Positions 44,649 to 53,934 of a stretch of DNA of 64,000 nt are shown piece after piece. This DNA comes from Promethearchaeota archaeon. GTDB taxonomy: Archaea > Asgardarchaeota > Lokiarchaeia > Sigyniarchaeales > SOKP01. Both the position numbers and the translations under genes were made by a program. A model generated the notes under the pieces. The model was not told the origin of the DNA. It did no database searches and was given only the letters and a program-made list of their open reading frames with translations. Numbering within the stretch: the first letter of the stretch is position 1; the number at the start of each line of letters is the position of its first letter. The DNA lies in contig SHMW01000010.1 in NCBI GenBank assembly GCA_008080735.1, forward strand, positions 1-64,000, given 5' to 3'.

Positions 44649-46130
44649 ATGACAATTACGAAAGAGAAAGAAGATTATAATGGTGTGAGTAAAGAGAAAG
44701 TCTATGAAAAACTCGTCCAAATCTTTGGGAGCACTAATATAAGTCAGAGGGCAGTGGATTTATATCCCTATTCCTATGATATGACTGAATGTGAACCTCA
44801 TATGCCCGATTTTGTAGTGATTCCGGAAAATAAGGAGCAACTTATTGAGTTAGTAAAGTTTTGTAATACAAATATCATTCCTATCGTTCCTTATATCACA
44901 GGAAACAATGTCGGAGGGCTAACTATACCCGAGAAAGGAGGTATCATCATTGATTTCAGCAAAAAAATGAATAAGATCCTCCATATTAACGAAAATATGA
45001 TGTATGCTCTATTAGAACCGGGCGTTACGTTTGGACAATTAAAAAAGCATTTGGACACGATCTATCCTCATTTGCGATATAGTTATCCGTATGCTCCGCC
45101 TTATGCGGGAGTAGTAGGGAATGCTATATTGAGTGGTATGAATAATCTATCGTGTAAGATTGGATCTATGGGTGACTCGATCAATGGTTTAGAAGTCATT
45201 ACCGCAGATGGACAAATAGCCAGGATAGGATCTTGTTTTTATGGAAAAGATGAGGCAGACAAGGATAGTTGGTTTTGTAGGTATCCCATGCCAGATCTGA
45301 TGGGAATATTTGTAAATTGGCAGGGGATGACTGGGCTCGTGACGAAATGTGCTGTTCAGCTTTGGCCGAATCCACCTTATAATAAAACATTTCTTGTTTT
45401 AGTTAAAGGATTAACGGATGTAGCACCAGTTATAAGAGAAGTAGGTAAAACTGATGTTGTTGATGACATTTCAGCCGTAAGTACCGAAGTAGTTAAAATG
45501 ACAGTAGAGATTCCAGAACCTGAAAAATATCCCGGTGAGCCTGATTTTGCCGCGCTTTTTCCCATTTCTGGAAAGACAAAAAAATTACTCGATGCGAAAA
45601 GTGAAATAGTTCTCGATAAATTGAATGAATTAAAAAAGAGTGGAAAAAATATTATCATCGCTGATGTGGATGAGTTTGCTAAAATTTTTAATTTACGTGT
45701 TCGATGTCATTTAGATCTTCCTGCGGTTCTATTATCCTTAGTGGAGTATTCTGGTCTCACTTGGTTTGGGTCCTATGCTCCCACACATAAATTAGAGCAT
45801 TTAATAAAAAATGTAGATGAAATATTTCATAAACATAACGTTCCATCGTTTGTATACATGAAAATTATGAAATCGGGTCATTATGGGATTTTCAGGCCTA
45901 TTATCCGATATAATAAATATAAAGAAGGAGAAGAAGAGCGAATCCATACACTATTAAATGAGATTACTGAATTTTGCATATCAGAGGGATGCATTCCCTA
46001 CAAAACACCAATTTGGATGACAGAAAAGATGCGAAAAAAAATTAATACTGGTTGGCTACATCTTTTTGAAAAGATTAAAAAATGCATGGATCCAAACGGA
46101 ATTTTCAATCCTGGGAGGTGGAATACTTAA
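44649..46130 (+). CDS. FAD-linked oxidase (GlcD/vanillyl-alcohol oxidase family)
   Basis: 493 aa. N-terminal PCMH-type FAD domain: PDFVVIPENKEQLIELVKF, PYITGNNVGGLTIP, MMYALLEPGVTFGQL, GVVGNAILSGMNN, GDSINGLEVITADG. C-terminal cap domain ends with MDPNGIFNPGRW, the standard VAO/GlcD close. Members oxidise D-lactate, glycolate, 2-hydroxy acids or phenols. The stop is followed directly by the HdrD-like Fe-S gene, the arrangement seen for D-lactate dehydrogenase/GlcDF. Electron flow to the Fe-S subunit is expected. Confidence 0.9.
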   Translation: MTITKEKEDYNGVSKEKVYEKLVQIFGSTNISQRAVDLYPYSYDMTECEPHMPDFVVIPENKEQLIELVKFCNTNIIPIVPYITGNNVGGLTIPEKGGIIIDFSKKMNKILHINENMMYALLEPGVTFGQLKKHLDTIYPHLRYSYPYAPPYAGVVGNAILSGMNNLSCKIGSMGDSINGLEVITADGQIARIGSCFYGKDEADKDSWFCRYPMPDLMGIFVNWQGMTGLVTKCAVQLWPNPPYNKTFLVLVKGLTDVAPVIREVGKTDVVDDISAVSTEVVKMTVEIPEPEKYPGEPDFAALFPISGKTKKLLDAKSEIVLDKLNELKKSGKNIIIADVDEFAKIFNLRVRCHLDLPAVLLSLVEYSGLTWFGSYAPTHKLEHLIKNVDEIFHKHNVPSFVYMKIMKSGHYGIFRPIIRYNKYKEGEEERIHTLLNEITEFCISEGCIPYKTPIWMTEKMRKKINTGWLHLFEKIKKCMDPNGIFNPGRWNT

Positions 46131-47321
46131 ATGACCGAGATTAGCGTTCCAGAAGGTATAATGGGAAAAGAATATGTTCAGTTGGCCTTTGATCACTGCA
46201 TTAAATGTAGTACATGTAAATTTTCATATAAAGGATTTACGAGCTCATGTCCTTCAGGAGAAAATTTCCTTTTTGAATCCTTTTGGGCTTCAGGGAGAAT
46301 CAGAACCACGAGAGGGCTCTTATTAGGTGAGTTGGAGTGGACACAAGATTTAAAAGATGTGATTTTTGCATGTCCTACGTGTGGAGCGTGTATGGACGCG
46401 TGTCAAGCACCTCACGCAGATTATATTGTCGATATTATTGAATCTCTAAGAGAAGTGGCAGTAAAAGAGATCGGCCCCGCGGATAATCAAGAGAAATTAA
46501 TTGAGCGAGCAACCAATCCAGAAATGTGGAATCCCTATGGAGAACCCAATTCTGACAACGAAAAATTAAAGCAGGAATATAATTTGCCCGATAAAGCGGA
46601 ATGGGTATATTTCATCGGATGCACTTCTAATTATAGACAAAAATCTTTACGTGACGCAACATTAAGGTTATTAAAAAAGGCGGGAATAGATTTTACGCTA
46701 ATTGATGAGCACTGCTGTACCAGCCCGATGATAAGAACAGGACAAGTAGAAAATAGCAAAGAGTTTATGCGATATAATATAGAGAAAATAAACGAGGCGG
46801 GAGCGACGAAAGTCATAAGTTCTTGTGCGGGATGCTATCGAACATTGAAAAAAGATTTTGAAAAATTTGGAGAAGATTATGATTTTAAAGTATATCATAC
46901 GGTAGAATTACTGAAAAAACTTTTTGATGAGGGAAAACTAAAAATTAAATCAGACTATAACAAGGCAATTACCTATCATGATCCATGCCATTTAGGGAGA
47001 CATATGGGGATATATGAAATACCGCGAGAAGTCTATAAAAAAATCCCGGGAATAACATTTGTCGAAATGGAGAGAAATAGGAACCATTCATGGTGCTGTG
47101 GAGCGGGTGGTGGTGTGAAAATCGGATATCCGGATTGGGCGATAAACATCTCTAAAGAGAGACTTGACGAAGCAAATAAAACTGGAGCAGAGGTCATCTC
47201 TTCTACATGTCCGTTTTGCAAAACAAATCTTAGCGATGCGAATAATCAATTTGAGTATGGGTTTGAAGTCTTAGATTTAGTAGAAATCTTGGATTCATTA
47301 GAAATTGAAGTCTCAGATTAA
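46131..47321 (+). CDS. HdrD/GlcF-type (Fe-S)-binding subunit with two CCG domains
   Basis: 396 aa, GGAGGTG upstream, no gap after the FAD oxidase. Two [4Fe-4S] sites near the N-terminus (CIKCSTCKFSYKGFTSSCP; CPTCGACMDACQAPH) and two cysteine-rich CCG domains (EHCCTSP with SSCAGCYRTLKKDF; DPCHLGRHMGIYE with WCCGAGGGV and STCPFCKTNL). The CCG domains bind unusual clusters in heterodisulfide reductase HdrB/D. It likely takes electrons from the FAD subunit to a quinone, disulfide or other acceptor. Stop overlaps the end of the next gene on the other strand by 4 bp. Confidence 0.92.
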   Translation: MTEISVPEGIMGKEYVQLAFDHCIKCSTCKFSYKGFTSSCPSGENFLFESFWASGRIRTTRGLLLGELEWTQDLKDVIFACPTCGACMDACQAPHADYIVDIIESLREVAVKEIGPADNQEKLIERATNPEMWNPYGEPNSDNEKLKQEYNLPDKAEWVYFIGCTSNYRQKSLRDATLRLLKKAGIDFTLIDEHCCTSPMIRTGQVENSKEFMRYNIEKINEAGATKVISSCAGCYRTLKKDFEKFGEDYDFKVYHTVELLKKLFDEGKLKIKSDYNKAITYHDPCHLGRHMGIYEIPREVYKKIPGITFVEMERNRNHSWCCGAGGGVKIGYPDWAINISKERLDEANKTGAEVISSTCPFCKTNLSDANNQFEYGFEVLDLVEILDSLEIEVSD

Positions 47322-48514
47322 TTTTCTTTTTTCTTTTTAAGTTGTTCTTTCGCAACTAATAATTCAATTTTATCCTCTAATTCTTCGAATGTTAATTGTT
47401 CAACCTTATCATTATATCCAAGTTGTTTTAATTTTTCAATCTTTTTGGCACGTTCCTTTTCTGATTTTTTTTGTTTGAATTCTAAGAATCCTAAATGGTC
47501 GGTCTTGGCTCTTGATTTCGATTTTTCTTCCTCTGGCACTTTAGAGAGTAACTCTTTCACATCTCCCACACTTTCAAACTTTTCTTTCATTTCCCTCATT
47601 ATTTCAATTTGGACGTTCATCGATTTCGGATCCTTTTCCCCGCGAAATACCTTGGTTGTATTTGTCTCACTGAGTGAATATTTTTTATTTACAGAAGGAG
47701 GGGTTTTTGTCCCAGGGGGAGGATTCAGCTGAGTTGGAGATCCCGGAGCACCAGGCGGAGCTTGTAGATATACTGGATTTGATGGGGCTGAGGATTTATT
47801 TAACGCAATTTGTTTGATTGCAGAATTTAATTCTTTAATTTCAGTTTTTAATTCTGATAGTTCCCCAAACCCTTTCCTGACCATGTGTAAGGTTGTATCC
47901 CACGTTTTCTCCCCCTTCAATTCATGCCATTTACGATATTCAGACTCGGAAATGGTGATATGTTTCTTAGTCTGATTTGCTGTTCCCGATCTGCTTTTGA
48001 TGATATTTCGCGTTGAAGTCGCTTTTTGCATACTACTTTTTGATTTTGACTGTTGCTTAGATTTAGATTTATTAACACTTGTTTTTTTCTTATAAGAATA
48101 CCGGGTCTTTGTTTCATAGACTACTTCTTCTTCCATTATTTCAAGTGATTCTCCATCATCATATAAGATTTCTGACAATTGAAAAGATCTGTTGATAAAG
48201 ATTTCCTCTCTCTCTCCAGAGTAATAAAAAATCGTGAGACGAATAATTTTGATTTTAAGGTTTTCAATATCATTTAATTTGTCCAATTCAATTGAAAATG
48301 CAATAATATTCGCAGAAAAATGAAAGTCTTTAATTGATAATAAAAACGGTTCTTGAATGATATTAGGAGCCCTATCATGTACTTTTAGCAACTCAAACTT
48401 TATATTCATACTTTTGATATTATCGGGAAGTAAACGCTCCATATCCTCTTGATCTTTCTGGAACTTAAAAAGAAGTCTATTCTGATCTTCCCAACATAGT
48501 TGTAAGAGTTGCAT
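47318..48514 (-). CDS. Charged coiled-coil protein with proline-rich centre, function unknown
   Basis: 398 aa. N-terminal 120 residues are globular and beta-rich (PilZ- or C2-like appearance cannot be proved); then a Ser/Lys-rich segment, a putative helical pair (SELKTEIKELNSAIKQIAL), a Pro/Gly-rich linker (PPGAPGSPTQLNPPPG), and a C-terminal Lys/Glu coiled coil. Cytoplasmic, probably a scaffold. I recognise no family; the layout is common in Asgard genomes. A 4-bp tail overlap with the HdrD-like gene. Confidence 0.75.
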   Translation of the reverse strand: MQLLQLCWEDQNRLLFKFQKDQEDMERLLPDNIKSMNIKFELLKVHDRAPNIIQEPFLLSIKDFHFSANIIAFSIELDKLNDIENLKIKIIRLTIFYYSGEREEIFINRSFQLSEILYDDGESLEIMEEEVVYETKTRYSYKKKTSVNKSKSKQQSKSKSSMQKATSTRNIIKSRSGTANQTKKHITISESEYRKWHELKGEKTWDTTLHMVRKGFGELSELKTEIKELNSAIKQIALNKSSAPSNPVYLQAPPGAPGSPTQLNPPPGTKTPPSVNKKYSLSETNTTKVFRGEKDPKSMNVQIEIMREMKEKFESVGDVKELLSKVPEEEKSKSRAKTDHLGFLEFKQKKSEKERAKKIEKLKQLGYNDKVEQLTFEELEDKIELLVAKEQLKKKKEN

Positions 48515-48685
48515 AATTTAATCAATATCCTAATTTTGTCGGATGTATTGAATGGAATATTCCTTTAACAGATGTAAAGATCTCTGGAATTTAAATAATA
48601 ATAGTCTTTCAATTTATTGTAAAATAAAGCTAAGAAAAAAGGATTAGATTATTAGAAATATATTTTTTTTGATTCAAGTTGGGTT

Positions 48686-49120
48686 CTATATACTTTCGAT
48701 TTCTTCTTCAAACGCTTCTAACGCTAATTCAATAATTTCTTGGAACGCCATCGCGTCTTGTAGATTTCCCTCGACAGTTATGTCACCAGCCATATATGCG
48801 CTGGTTGCATCTATCTCTCCAAATAGTAAACCCGCACCCGTCTCAAAATTAGCAGTAAAAGTAAAGGAGGGGTCTTCTAATTCTCCTTCTCCATATTCCA
48901 TATCACCTTCGTTGACTTTCACCCAAAACTTTTTGTCTTTATCTGAGATTATCATTTGAACAGCGATATTCATATCTTCAATTTCCTCCTTTAAATACTC
49001 ACTCTTCTCTGCTAATTGGCTATATAATTCGAATGCTTTCAATGTATCATCAATATCTGCAGCTTCAGGACCTCCTTCAAACTTTTCTTTCATTTCCATT
49101 AACAAATTTTCATCAACCAT
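48686..49120 (-). CDS. SCP2 sterol-binding domain protein
   Basis: 144 aa from ATG 49120 (GTG 49129 also in frame). The C-terminal 90 residues carry the SCP2 fold: KKFWVKVNEGDMEYGEGELE, DPSFTFTANFETGAGLLFGE, AYMAGDITVEGNLQDAMAF. The pattern DITVEG-N-x-x-D-A is the usual SCP2 close. Likely binds acyl chains or isoprenoids. Divergent with another SCP2-like gene at 49275, 154 bp away. Confidence 0.85.
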   Translation of the reverse strand: MVDENLLMEMKEKFEGGPEAADIDDTLKAFELYSQLAEKSEYLKEEIEDMNIAVQMIISDKDKKFWVKVNEGDMEYGEGELEDPSFTFTANFETGAGLLFGEIDATSAYMAGDITVEGNLQDAMAFQEIIELALEAFEEEIESI

Positions 49121-49274
49121 AAAACTCACATTTTAATAACTTGTATTGTTTATCTATAGTTTATATCCGATATTATTTAAACTATACTGATCACCACTAA
49201 GTTTTAAATAAGTTCCCATCTAATATAGATTAAACAAATTAATATAAAATTCGAAAAAGAAAAGCTGAATAGTT

Positions 49275-49730
49275 ATGGTAAAATTTGAGGAATTACAAGA
49301 CGAAGCAGATAAATTTGCTGAAGAATATAAAATAGCTTTGAATGAGAATACCAATTATGAGGAAGCTGCTAAAGATTGGGGTGTAGAGCAAGAGGGTGGA
49401 ATGATTTATTATATGGAACACACGGGAGAAATTGAAGAGGATATTAGACTTTGGTTAGATCTGAAAGGAGGGAAATGTCTTGATGCGAAGATTTTACGTC
49501 CTGGTGAGGAGCCACCACGAGAACCCATCCTTTCTTTAAGCGCCCCAATGCCGATATGGAAGGCGTTAGCTTTTAAAGAATTGGATCCTATTACCGCATT
49601 GATGCAGAACAAACTTCGAGTGGGCGGTGATATGGGATTAGCTATGCGATATTCCAAAGCAGCCTTGGAACTAGCAAATTCCACCGAACAAACAGATAGA
49701 ACCGTGTTGACGAAATATAATTTAGAATAG
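49275..49730 (+). CDS. SCP2-like lipid-carrier protein
   Basis: 151 aa. Short helical N-terminus, then SCP2-like features: ILSLSAPMPIWKALAFKELD and ITALMQNKLRVGGDMGLAMRY, the strand-helix-loop forming the pocket floor. The N-terminal EEAAKDWGVEQEGGMIYYME is acidic. Divergently placed from the 48686 SCP2 gene and near the SCP2 of the FAD/HdrD operon, so the region clusters lipid-carrier genes. Confidence 0.75.
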   Translation: MVKFEELQDEADKFAEEYKIALNENTNYEEAAKDWGVEQEGGMIYYMEHTGEIEEDIRLWLDLKGGKCLDAKILRPGEEPPREPILSLSAPMPIWKALAFKELDPITALMQNKLRVGGDMGLAMRYSKAALELANSTEQTDRTVLTKYNLE

Positions 49731-49778
49731 GATTATTTTTTGCTAGATTTATCCTACTTTTTTATTCATCATCCTTAT

Positions 49779-50534
49779 TTAGAAAAGAATCTCTTCCTTT
49801 AAATCATATAAGAATTCTAATGCTCTCATCCCATTTTTCGTAATTGAATAGGGCCCCTTGCTTTCTTTTTGGGTGATATAGTCTGCCTCTAAGAGTTTCT
49901 CAAGGTGAAAATGAAAATGTCCCCCTTTTATCCCCATGTTATCCTCCAATTGGTTATAATATAAACTTCCATTGCTCAGGATTTTTAAAATTTTTATTCG
50001 CTTTTCATTTGATAAGGGGGAAATAAGCTGATATTCCTTTTCTATATCATCCAGAGATGATATATTATCTGTTAAATCATATAATTTCTGAGCAGAATCC
50101 CTTCTTTCGGAACGAGCCGTATAAATCAGTTTTTTTAATGCTTCATATACATGCATTGCTTTCGCAAGACATTGCTCATCGGGACATACTTGTTTGGATT
50201 GCGCATTATCTATATTTTGAATATATGCATTTAATAAGTGAGTTGCCGCATTTGGGCCCTTTTCGGTGAAAACCCTCAAGATTTTCAGAGCTCCTTTCTC
50301 GATCATCGTGGTACATTGCTCTAAAATATGACAGTCTCTTGGTCTATGTTTTAAAAATGTTTGGACTTCCTCATCAGCTGTAATAGTTAACAGTGAAATA
50401 TTATCCTCCTTATATTTAGTTTGGGTAAGCAAATCTAACTGAATTTTCATCTTTAAGACAAGATCTTGTAAAAACGTGATACTTTTGTTGAGATCTTCGA
50501 GTTCTTGATGAAGGGGTGGTTTTTTTTCTTGCAT
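49779..50534 (-). CDS. ArsR-type winged-helix transcriptional regulator with long N-terminal domain
   Basis: 251 aa. The C-terminal 85 residues are a winged helix: ISPLSNEKRIKILKILSNGS, YYNQLEDNMGIKGGHFHFHL, EKLLEADYITQ, PYSITKNGMRALEFL. The N-terminal 150 residues are helical, with Cys and His (PRDCHILEQC, VCPDEQC) that could sense metal or redox state. It controls transcription; the partly palindromic element 24 bp before its start is a candidate self-operator shared with the divergent DUF3795 gene. Confidence 0.82.
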   Translation of the reverse strand: MQEKKPPLHQELEDLNKSITFLQDLVLKMKIQLDLLTQTKYKEDNISLLTITADEEVQTFLKHRPRDCHILEQCTTMIEKGALKILRVFTEKGPNAATHLLNAYIQNIDNAQSKQVCPDEQCLAKAMHVYEALKKLIYTARSERRDSAQKLYDLTDNISSLDDIEKEYQLISPLSNEKRIKILKILSNGSLYYNQLEDNMGIKGGHFHFHLEKLLEADYITQKESKGPYSITKNGMRALEFLYDLKEEILF

Positions 50535-50557
50535 TATAATACACTATTTTACTATAT

Positions 50558-50567
50558 TACTATAGTA
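50558..50567. promoter_or_regulatory. Perfect 10-bp palindrome between divergent genes (candidate operator)
   Basis: TACTATAGTA lies 24 bp before the ArsR-like regulator start and 65 bp before the DUF3795 start. A similar TACTATA sits just upstream. The place fits an operator for the regulator. AT-rich palindromes also occur by chance, so confidence is low. Confidence 0.35.
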
Positions 50568-50631
50568 GAGTAGAGTATTTTAAGAACTTTTTTATAGTTA
50601 GAAGGAATTATAAAAATATCTAAGAATTGAG

Positions 50632-51108
50632 ATGACATTAAAGATGGAAAATATAAATAAAGACTTGCTTGCTCCGTGCGGACTCTATTGTGGGGCATGC
50701 GCAATATTTATCGCCCACCGAGATAATAATGAAAAATTCAAAAAGGCACTTCTCCCGGTCTATAAGATGTTTGCCAAAAGTATTGATGATATCGCATGTA
50801 CTGGATGTCTTTCAGAAGGGATTGTTTTTCCCGTATGTCAGAGCTGTCCGATTAAAAAATGTACCAATAAAAGAGAGTTAGAAGGATGTTTTGAGTGTGA
50901 TGATTGGCCGTGCAAGTATATCACCAACTTTCCTATACAAAAAGCGAAAAACGTGATGATGCGGACGATTCCCACGTGGCGCGAAATGGGAACACAAAAG
51001 TTTGTTGAGCTAGAAGAAGAGAGATATCGATGTCCAGAATGTGGAAATCAGTTATTTCGCGGAGTTCGTAAATGCAATAAATGCGATACTACTGTTGAAT
51101 TAGACTAA
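50632..51108 (+). CDS. DUF3795 family cysteine-rich protein
   Basis: 158 aa. LLAPCGLYCGACAIF is the DUF3795 opening, followed by CTGCLSEG, CQSCPIKKCTNKREL, GCFECDDWPCKYI, and a C-terminal zinc ribbon RCPECGNQL / KCNKCDTTVE added to the usual domain. About seventeen cysteines in all, so it binds metal or Fe-S clusters. Common in strict anaerobes; role unknown. Divergent from the ArsR-like regulator, which may control it. Confidence 0.85.
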   Translation: MTLKMENINKDLLAPCGLYCGACAIFIAHRDNNEKFKKALLPVYKMFAKSIDDIACTGCLSEGIVFPVCQSCPIKKCTNKRELEGCFECDDWPCKYITNFPIQKAKNVMMRTIPTWREMGTQKFVELEEERYRCPECGNQLFRGVRKCNKCDTTVELD

Positions 51109-51204
51109 AAATTTAAATGTTAGAAATTAAACGGGGTATCATAGTTAAATAGGGAAGAGCCCCTATAACGATTTAGTTCATATATTCAATTTAAATCTCA
51201 TTTT

Positions 51205-52371
51205 ATGAAGTTTCAAGCTAAAGATCAAGGTCTCCATTCAAAACAACACAATAGCATTAAATTTATACATGCGAGCGATATTCACCTTGGGTGTGCTCAA
51301 TATCAAAATGAATATCGTGCTGATGACTTTATTACTGCGTTCAAACAAGTATTATATTTAGGCATTAAGAATTCAGTTGATTTTATCATCTTGGCGGGGG
51401 ATGTCTTTACTTCCATAGATATATTACCCGAAAAACTCTTACAAATAATTAAGCTTTTAGAAAAGTTTCACAAAAGAACAAATAATATAATACCAATTAT
51501 TGCGATTGAGGGAAACCATGATTTAAGAAGATATTCTCGCGGATTAAAAACAGAAAGAACACAATCATGGCTTAAACTGATGAACCATCTTGGGTTAATG
51601 ATTCTTTTGCAAGCTTGTGAGAATGGAGATAAAAGGCAAAAATTAGAATTTCAAGAATATAACTCTAAATCTAAAATAGGGAATTTACTGAAAATTAGAT
51701 TTGCCAACATATTTGGAACTTCTTATAGGGGAGAGAGGCCAAAATCACACATTCTAAATCTTTATAACTCTATTGAAAAAAAAGAAGATGAATTTAATAT
51801 CCTGCTTCAGCATTTCGGTATTGCCGGACAGATGGATAACGTACCGGGTTTAAATCTATGTGTAGTTAATAAATTAAGTAATAAAGTGGATTATTTGGCC
51901 TTAGGACATTTCCATTTGCAATATACAATCGGCGGATGGATTTATAATCCAGGATCTACTGAGGCAGCTTGTTCCGTAGATAATTTATTTAATCGAGGTG
52001 TCTTTTTTGTAGAAGTTTTTAAAGATGCTAACGGATTCTCTAAAAGGGTGAAATCTATTAAATTGATAAACAGAGAGATACTTTGGAAGACAATTTGTTT
52101 ACCTTTTCAATTCAAAGAGAAAAACAAGTTCTTCGAATACCTTTTATCCCAATTAAGTCTGTATCTAAAAGATTTTAGGAATGAACTAAAACCCACCAAT
52201 TATCAATTACCATTATTATATCTTAAAATAATCGGTATTAAACCTGTAAAAACATGTAAAATAACCAAAAAAGAAATTAGAAAACTGATATGCGGTAGTT
52301 TTTCAATATTGGATGCTCGTATTTATTTTGAATATAATAGACCATCAAAGTCAATAGTACAATACTTATAA
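51205..52371 (+). CDS. Mre11/SbcD-like DNA repair metallophosphoesterase
   Basis: 388 aa. All five phosphoesterase motifs are visible: HASDIHLGCAQ, LAGDVFTS, EGNHDLRR, LLQHFGIAG and LALGHFHLQ, followed by YNPGSTEAA, the capping strand typical of Mre11. The C-terminal 120 residues are basic and likely a DNA-binding cap. Mre11 nucleases normally pair with a Rad50 ATPase; no Rad50 gene is adjacent on either side, so this is an orphan or distant-partner copy. Confidence 0.87.
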   Translation: MKFQAKDQGLHSKQHNSIKFIHASDIHLGCAQYQNEYRADDFITAFKQVLYLGIKNSVDFIILAGDVFTSIDILPEKLLQIIKLLEKFHKRTNNIIPIIAIEGNHDLRRYSRGLKTERTQSWLKLMNHLGLMILLQACENGDKRQKLEFQEYNSKSKIGNLLKIRFANIFGTSYRGERPKSHILNLYNSIEKKEDEFNILLQHFGIAGQMDNVPGLNLCVVNKLSNKVDYLALGHFHLQYTIGGWIYNPGSTEAACSVDNLFNRGVFFVEVFKDANGFSKRVKSIKLINREILWKTICLPFQFKEKNKFFEYLLSQLSLYLKDFRNELKPTNYQLPLLYLKIIGIKPVKTCKITKKEIRKLICGSFSILDARIYFEYNRPSKSIVQYL

Positions 52372-52389
52372 AAAAATAAAAAAAGGAAT

Positions 52390-53343
52390 TTATGGAATAG
52401 AACTTGGATCCCATGGTACAGGAATTTTGAGCGTTAAATTGATTGTAATCCCCCCAAAAAATGTATCAAAGATGATATGATAACTTAAGGTAGCATTAGT
52501 AGTGGCTAAATCTTCGACATAGCTAGTATCAATAATAACCGTTATATTTTTATTTGCAACTCCCGAAAAAGCCCCGATTTCTGAATATTGGGTAATTGTA
52601 GATTCTCCAATTTTTGTATTAGGAGGTAATGTAGTTTCGTTTTCACTGGAATCTACCCAGATTTCAGATTTGAGATTTACATTTCTCAGTGGATAAATGC
52701 CACCGTTAGAGAGATCATAATTAAGAGTAAAATTTAGACTATTAGGAGCGCTATAATCGAAACCAGATGCTCCCGTATTAATACTCGGTCTTATCATTAC
52801 TCCGCTTCCGATTAAAGTTAATATATAAATTGCCAAGCCTAAACTAATCAATGTTCCAATTACTTTAAATAATAAACTCGGTCGCGCTCTTCGTTTGTAT
52901 TCTGCAGAATCTTTCGAAACTCCCCGTAACTCAAACGCTTCAAAAAGATATTGAAGGCTTCTCACCGCTGCTGCTCCCAGAGAAAGCCACGCAATAAGCT
53001 TAAGCCCCAATCCAATTTCTAGTTGTTCCGTTGATATGGAGAAATTTCCTAATTCCACAGTTGGGTCGAACCCTCCAAAGATATAAAATAGATACACTCC
53101 AGAATATATAGTCACGATGAACATAATGACTCTATTTTTCGCAGAATCTTTCGGATATGCGCTCTTTAGGACTGCGATAAAAACGCCTATTATACCAAAT
53201 ATGATGATGCCTATAATAAAATATTGGCTCAGCGCAAAAATCCCAAAAAAGTCCAGCAAGAACAAGGCAGTAAGCGGTGCAGCGATGTATAAAATTGCAT
53301 AGAGGATTCCGTTTAGAATCATCTTACCAATTTGAATTTCCAT
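52390..53343 (-). CDS. Five-helix membrane protein with extracellular C-terminal domain, unknown
   Basis: 317 aa. Hydrophobic segments at about 8-32, 38-60, 70-88, 112-130 and 158-180, then a C-terminal 130 residues that are polar, Asn/Ser/Thr-rich and beta-like, ending VPWDPSSIP. The last part is probably outside the cell. I recognise no family. The segment resembles archaeal surface-domain proteins in which a LEA-like or immunoglobulin-like domain faces out. Confidence 0.65.
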   Translation of the reverse strand: MEIQIGKMILNGILYAILYIAAPLTALFLLDFFGIFALSQYFIIGIIIFGIIGVFIAVLKSAYPKDSAKNRVIMFIVTIYSGVYLFYIFGGFDPTVELGNFSISTEQLEIGLGLKLIAWLSLGAAAVRSLQYLFEAFELRGVSKDSAEYKRRARPSLLFKVIGTLISLGLAIYILTLIGSGVMIRPSINTGASGFDYSAPNSLNFTLNYDLSNGGIYPLRNVNLKSEIWVDSSENETTLPPNTKIGESTITQYSEIGAFSGVANKNITVIIDTSYVEDLATTNATLSYHIIFDTFFGGITINLTLKIPVPWDPSSIP

Positions 53344-53535
53344 AGTATTTTTTCAACTTACTATTATGTTTAATATTTTTGTTGATAATAAGATTTGATT
53401 AAAGGGTAATAAATGTTCTCTTTTTATTCTAAATAAGTCAGATGAAATTCTGATTTAAATTAAGATATTTAGAAATGATAAATGTTAGTTATTTAAATTT
53501 AGAACATTTATTTCTTTTAGCGATGCGAGTTGAAA

Positions 53536-53934
53536 ATGATGATAGTTCAAAAAACACATAAAAAGATTAATAAGAATTTGAGTGGAACACCTATTGAATT
53601 AACTGAAGGTTATAGCAAGATTAGGCTTACCACCATCGAAGAAATGATTTTAGATGAATCGGGATTGATCCACGGAGGATTTACATTCAGTCTTGCTGAT
53701 TATGCGGCGATGCTTGCCGTGAATCACCCAAACGTAGTATTAACCAAAGCAGAAGTGAAATTTATTAAACCTGTTCTGCTCGGAGATACTCTCATTGCAG
53801 AAGGAAGAGTAAAAAATCAGGAAGGTAAAAAATCAGAGGTTAATGTGGTGGTCAAGAAAGATAATAAGACAGTTCTTGAAGGAACTTTTTTTTGTTATAG
53901 CCCAGATCAACATATACTTGGAGGAGGATCTTAA
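53536..53934 (+). CDS. Hotdog-fold thioesterase (PaaI-like)
   Basis: 132 aa from ATG 53536. GLIHGGFTFSLADYAAMLAV is the central hotdog helix with the HGG motif of PaaI thioesterases, followed by EVKFIKPVLLGDTLIAEGRV. It hydrolyses acyl-CoA thioesters. Its stop overlaps the start of the ThDP enzyme gene by one base, so the two form an operon in acyl-CoA or 2-hydroxyacyl-CoA metabolism. Confidence 0.88.
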   Translation: MMIVQKTHKKINKNLSGTPIELTEGYSKIRLTTIEEMILDESGLIHGGFTFSLADYAAMLAVNHPNVVLTKAEVKFIKPVLLGDTLIAEGRVKNQEGKKSEVNVVVKKDNKTVLEGTFFCYSPDQHILGGGS

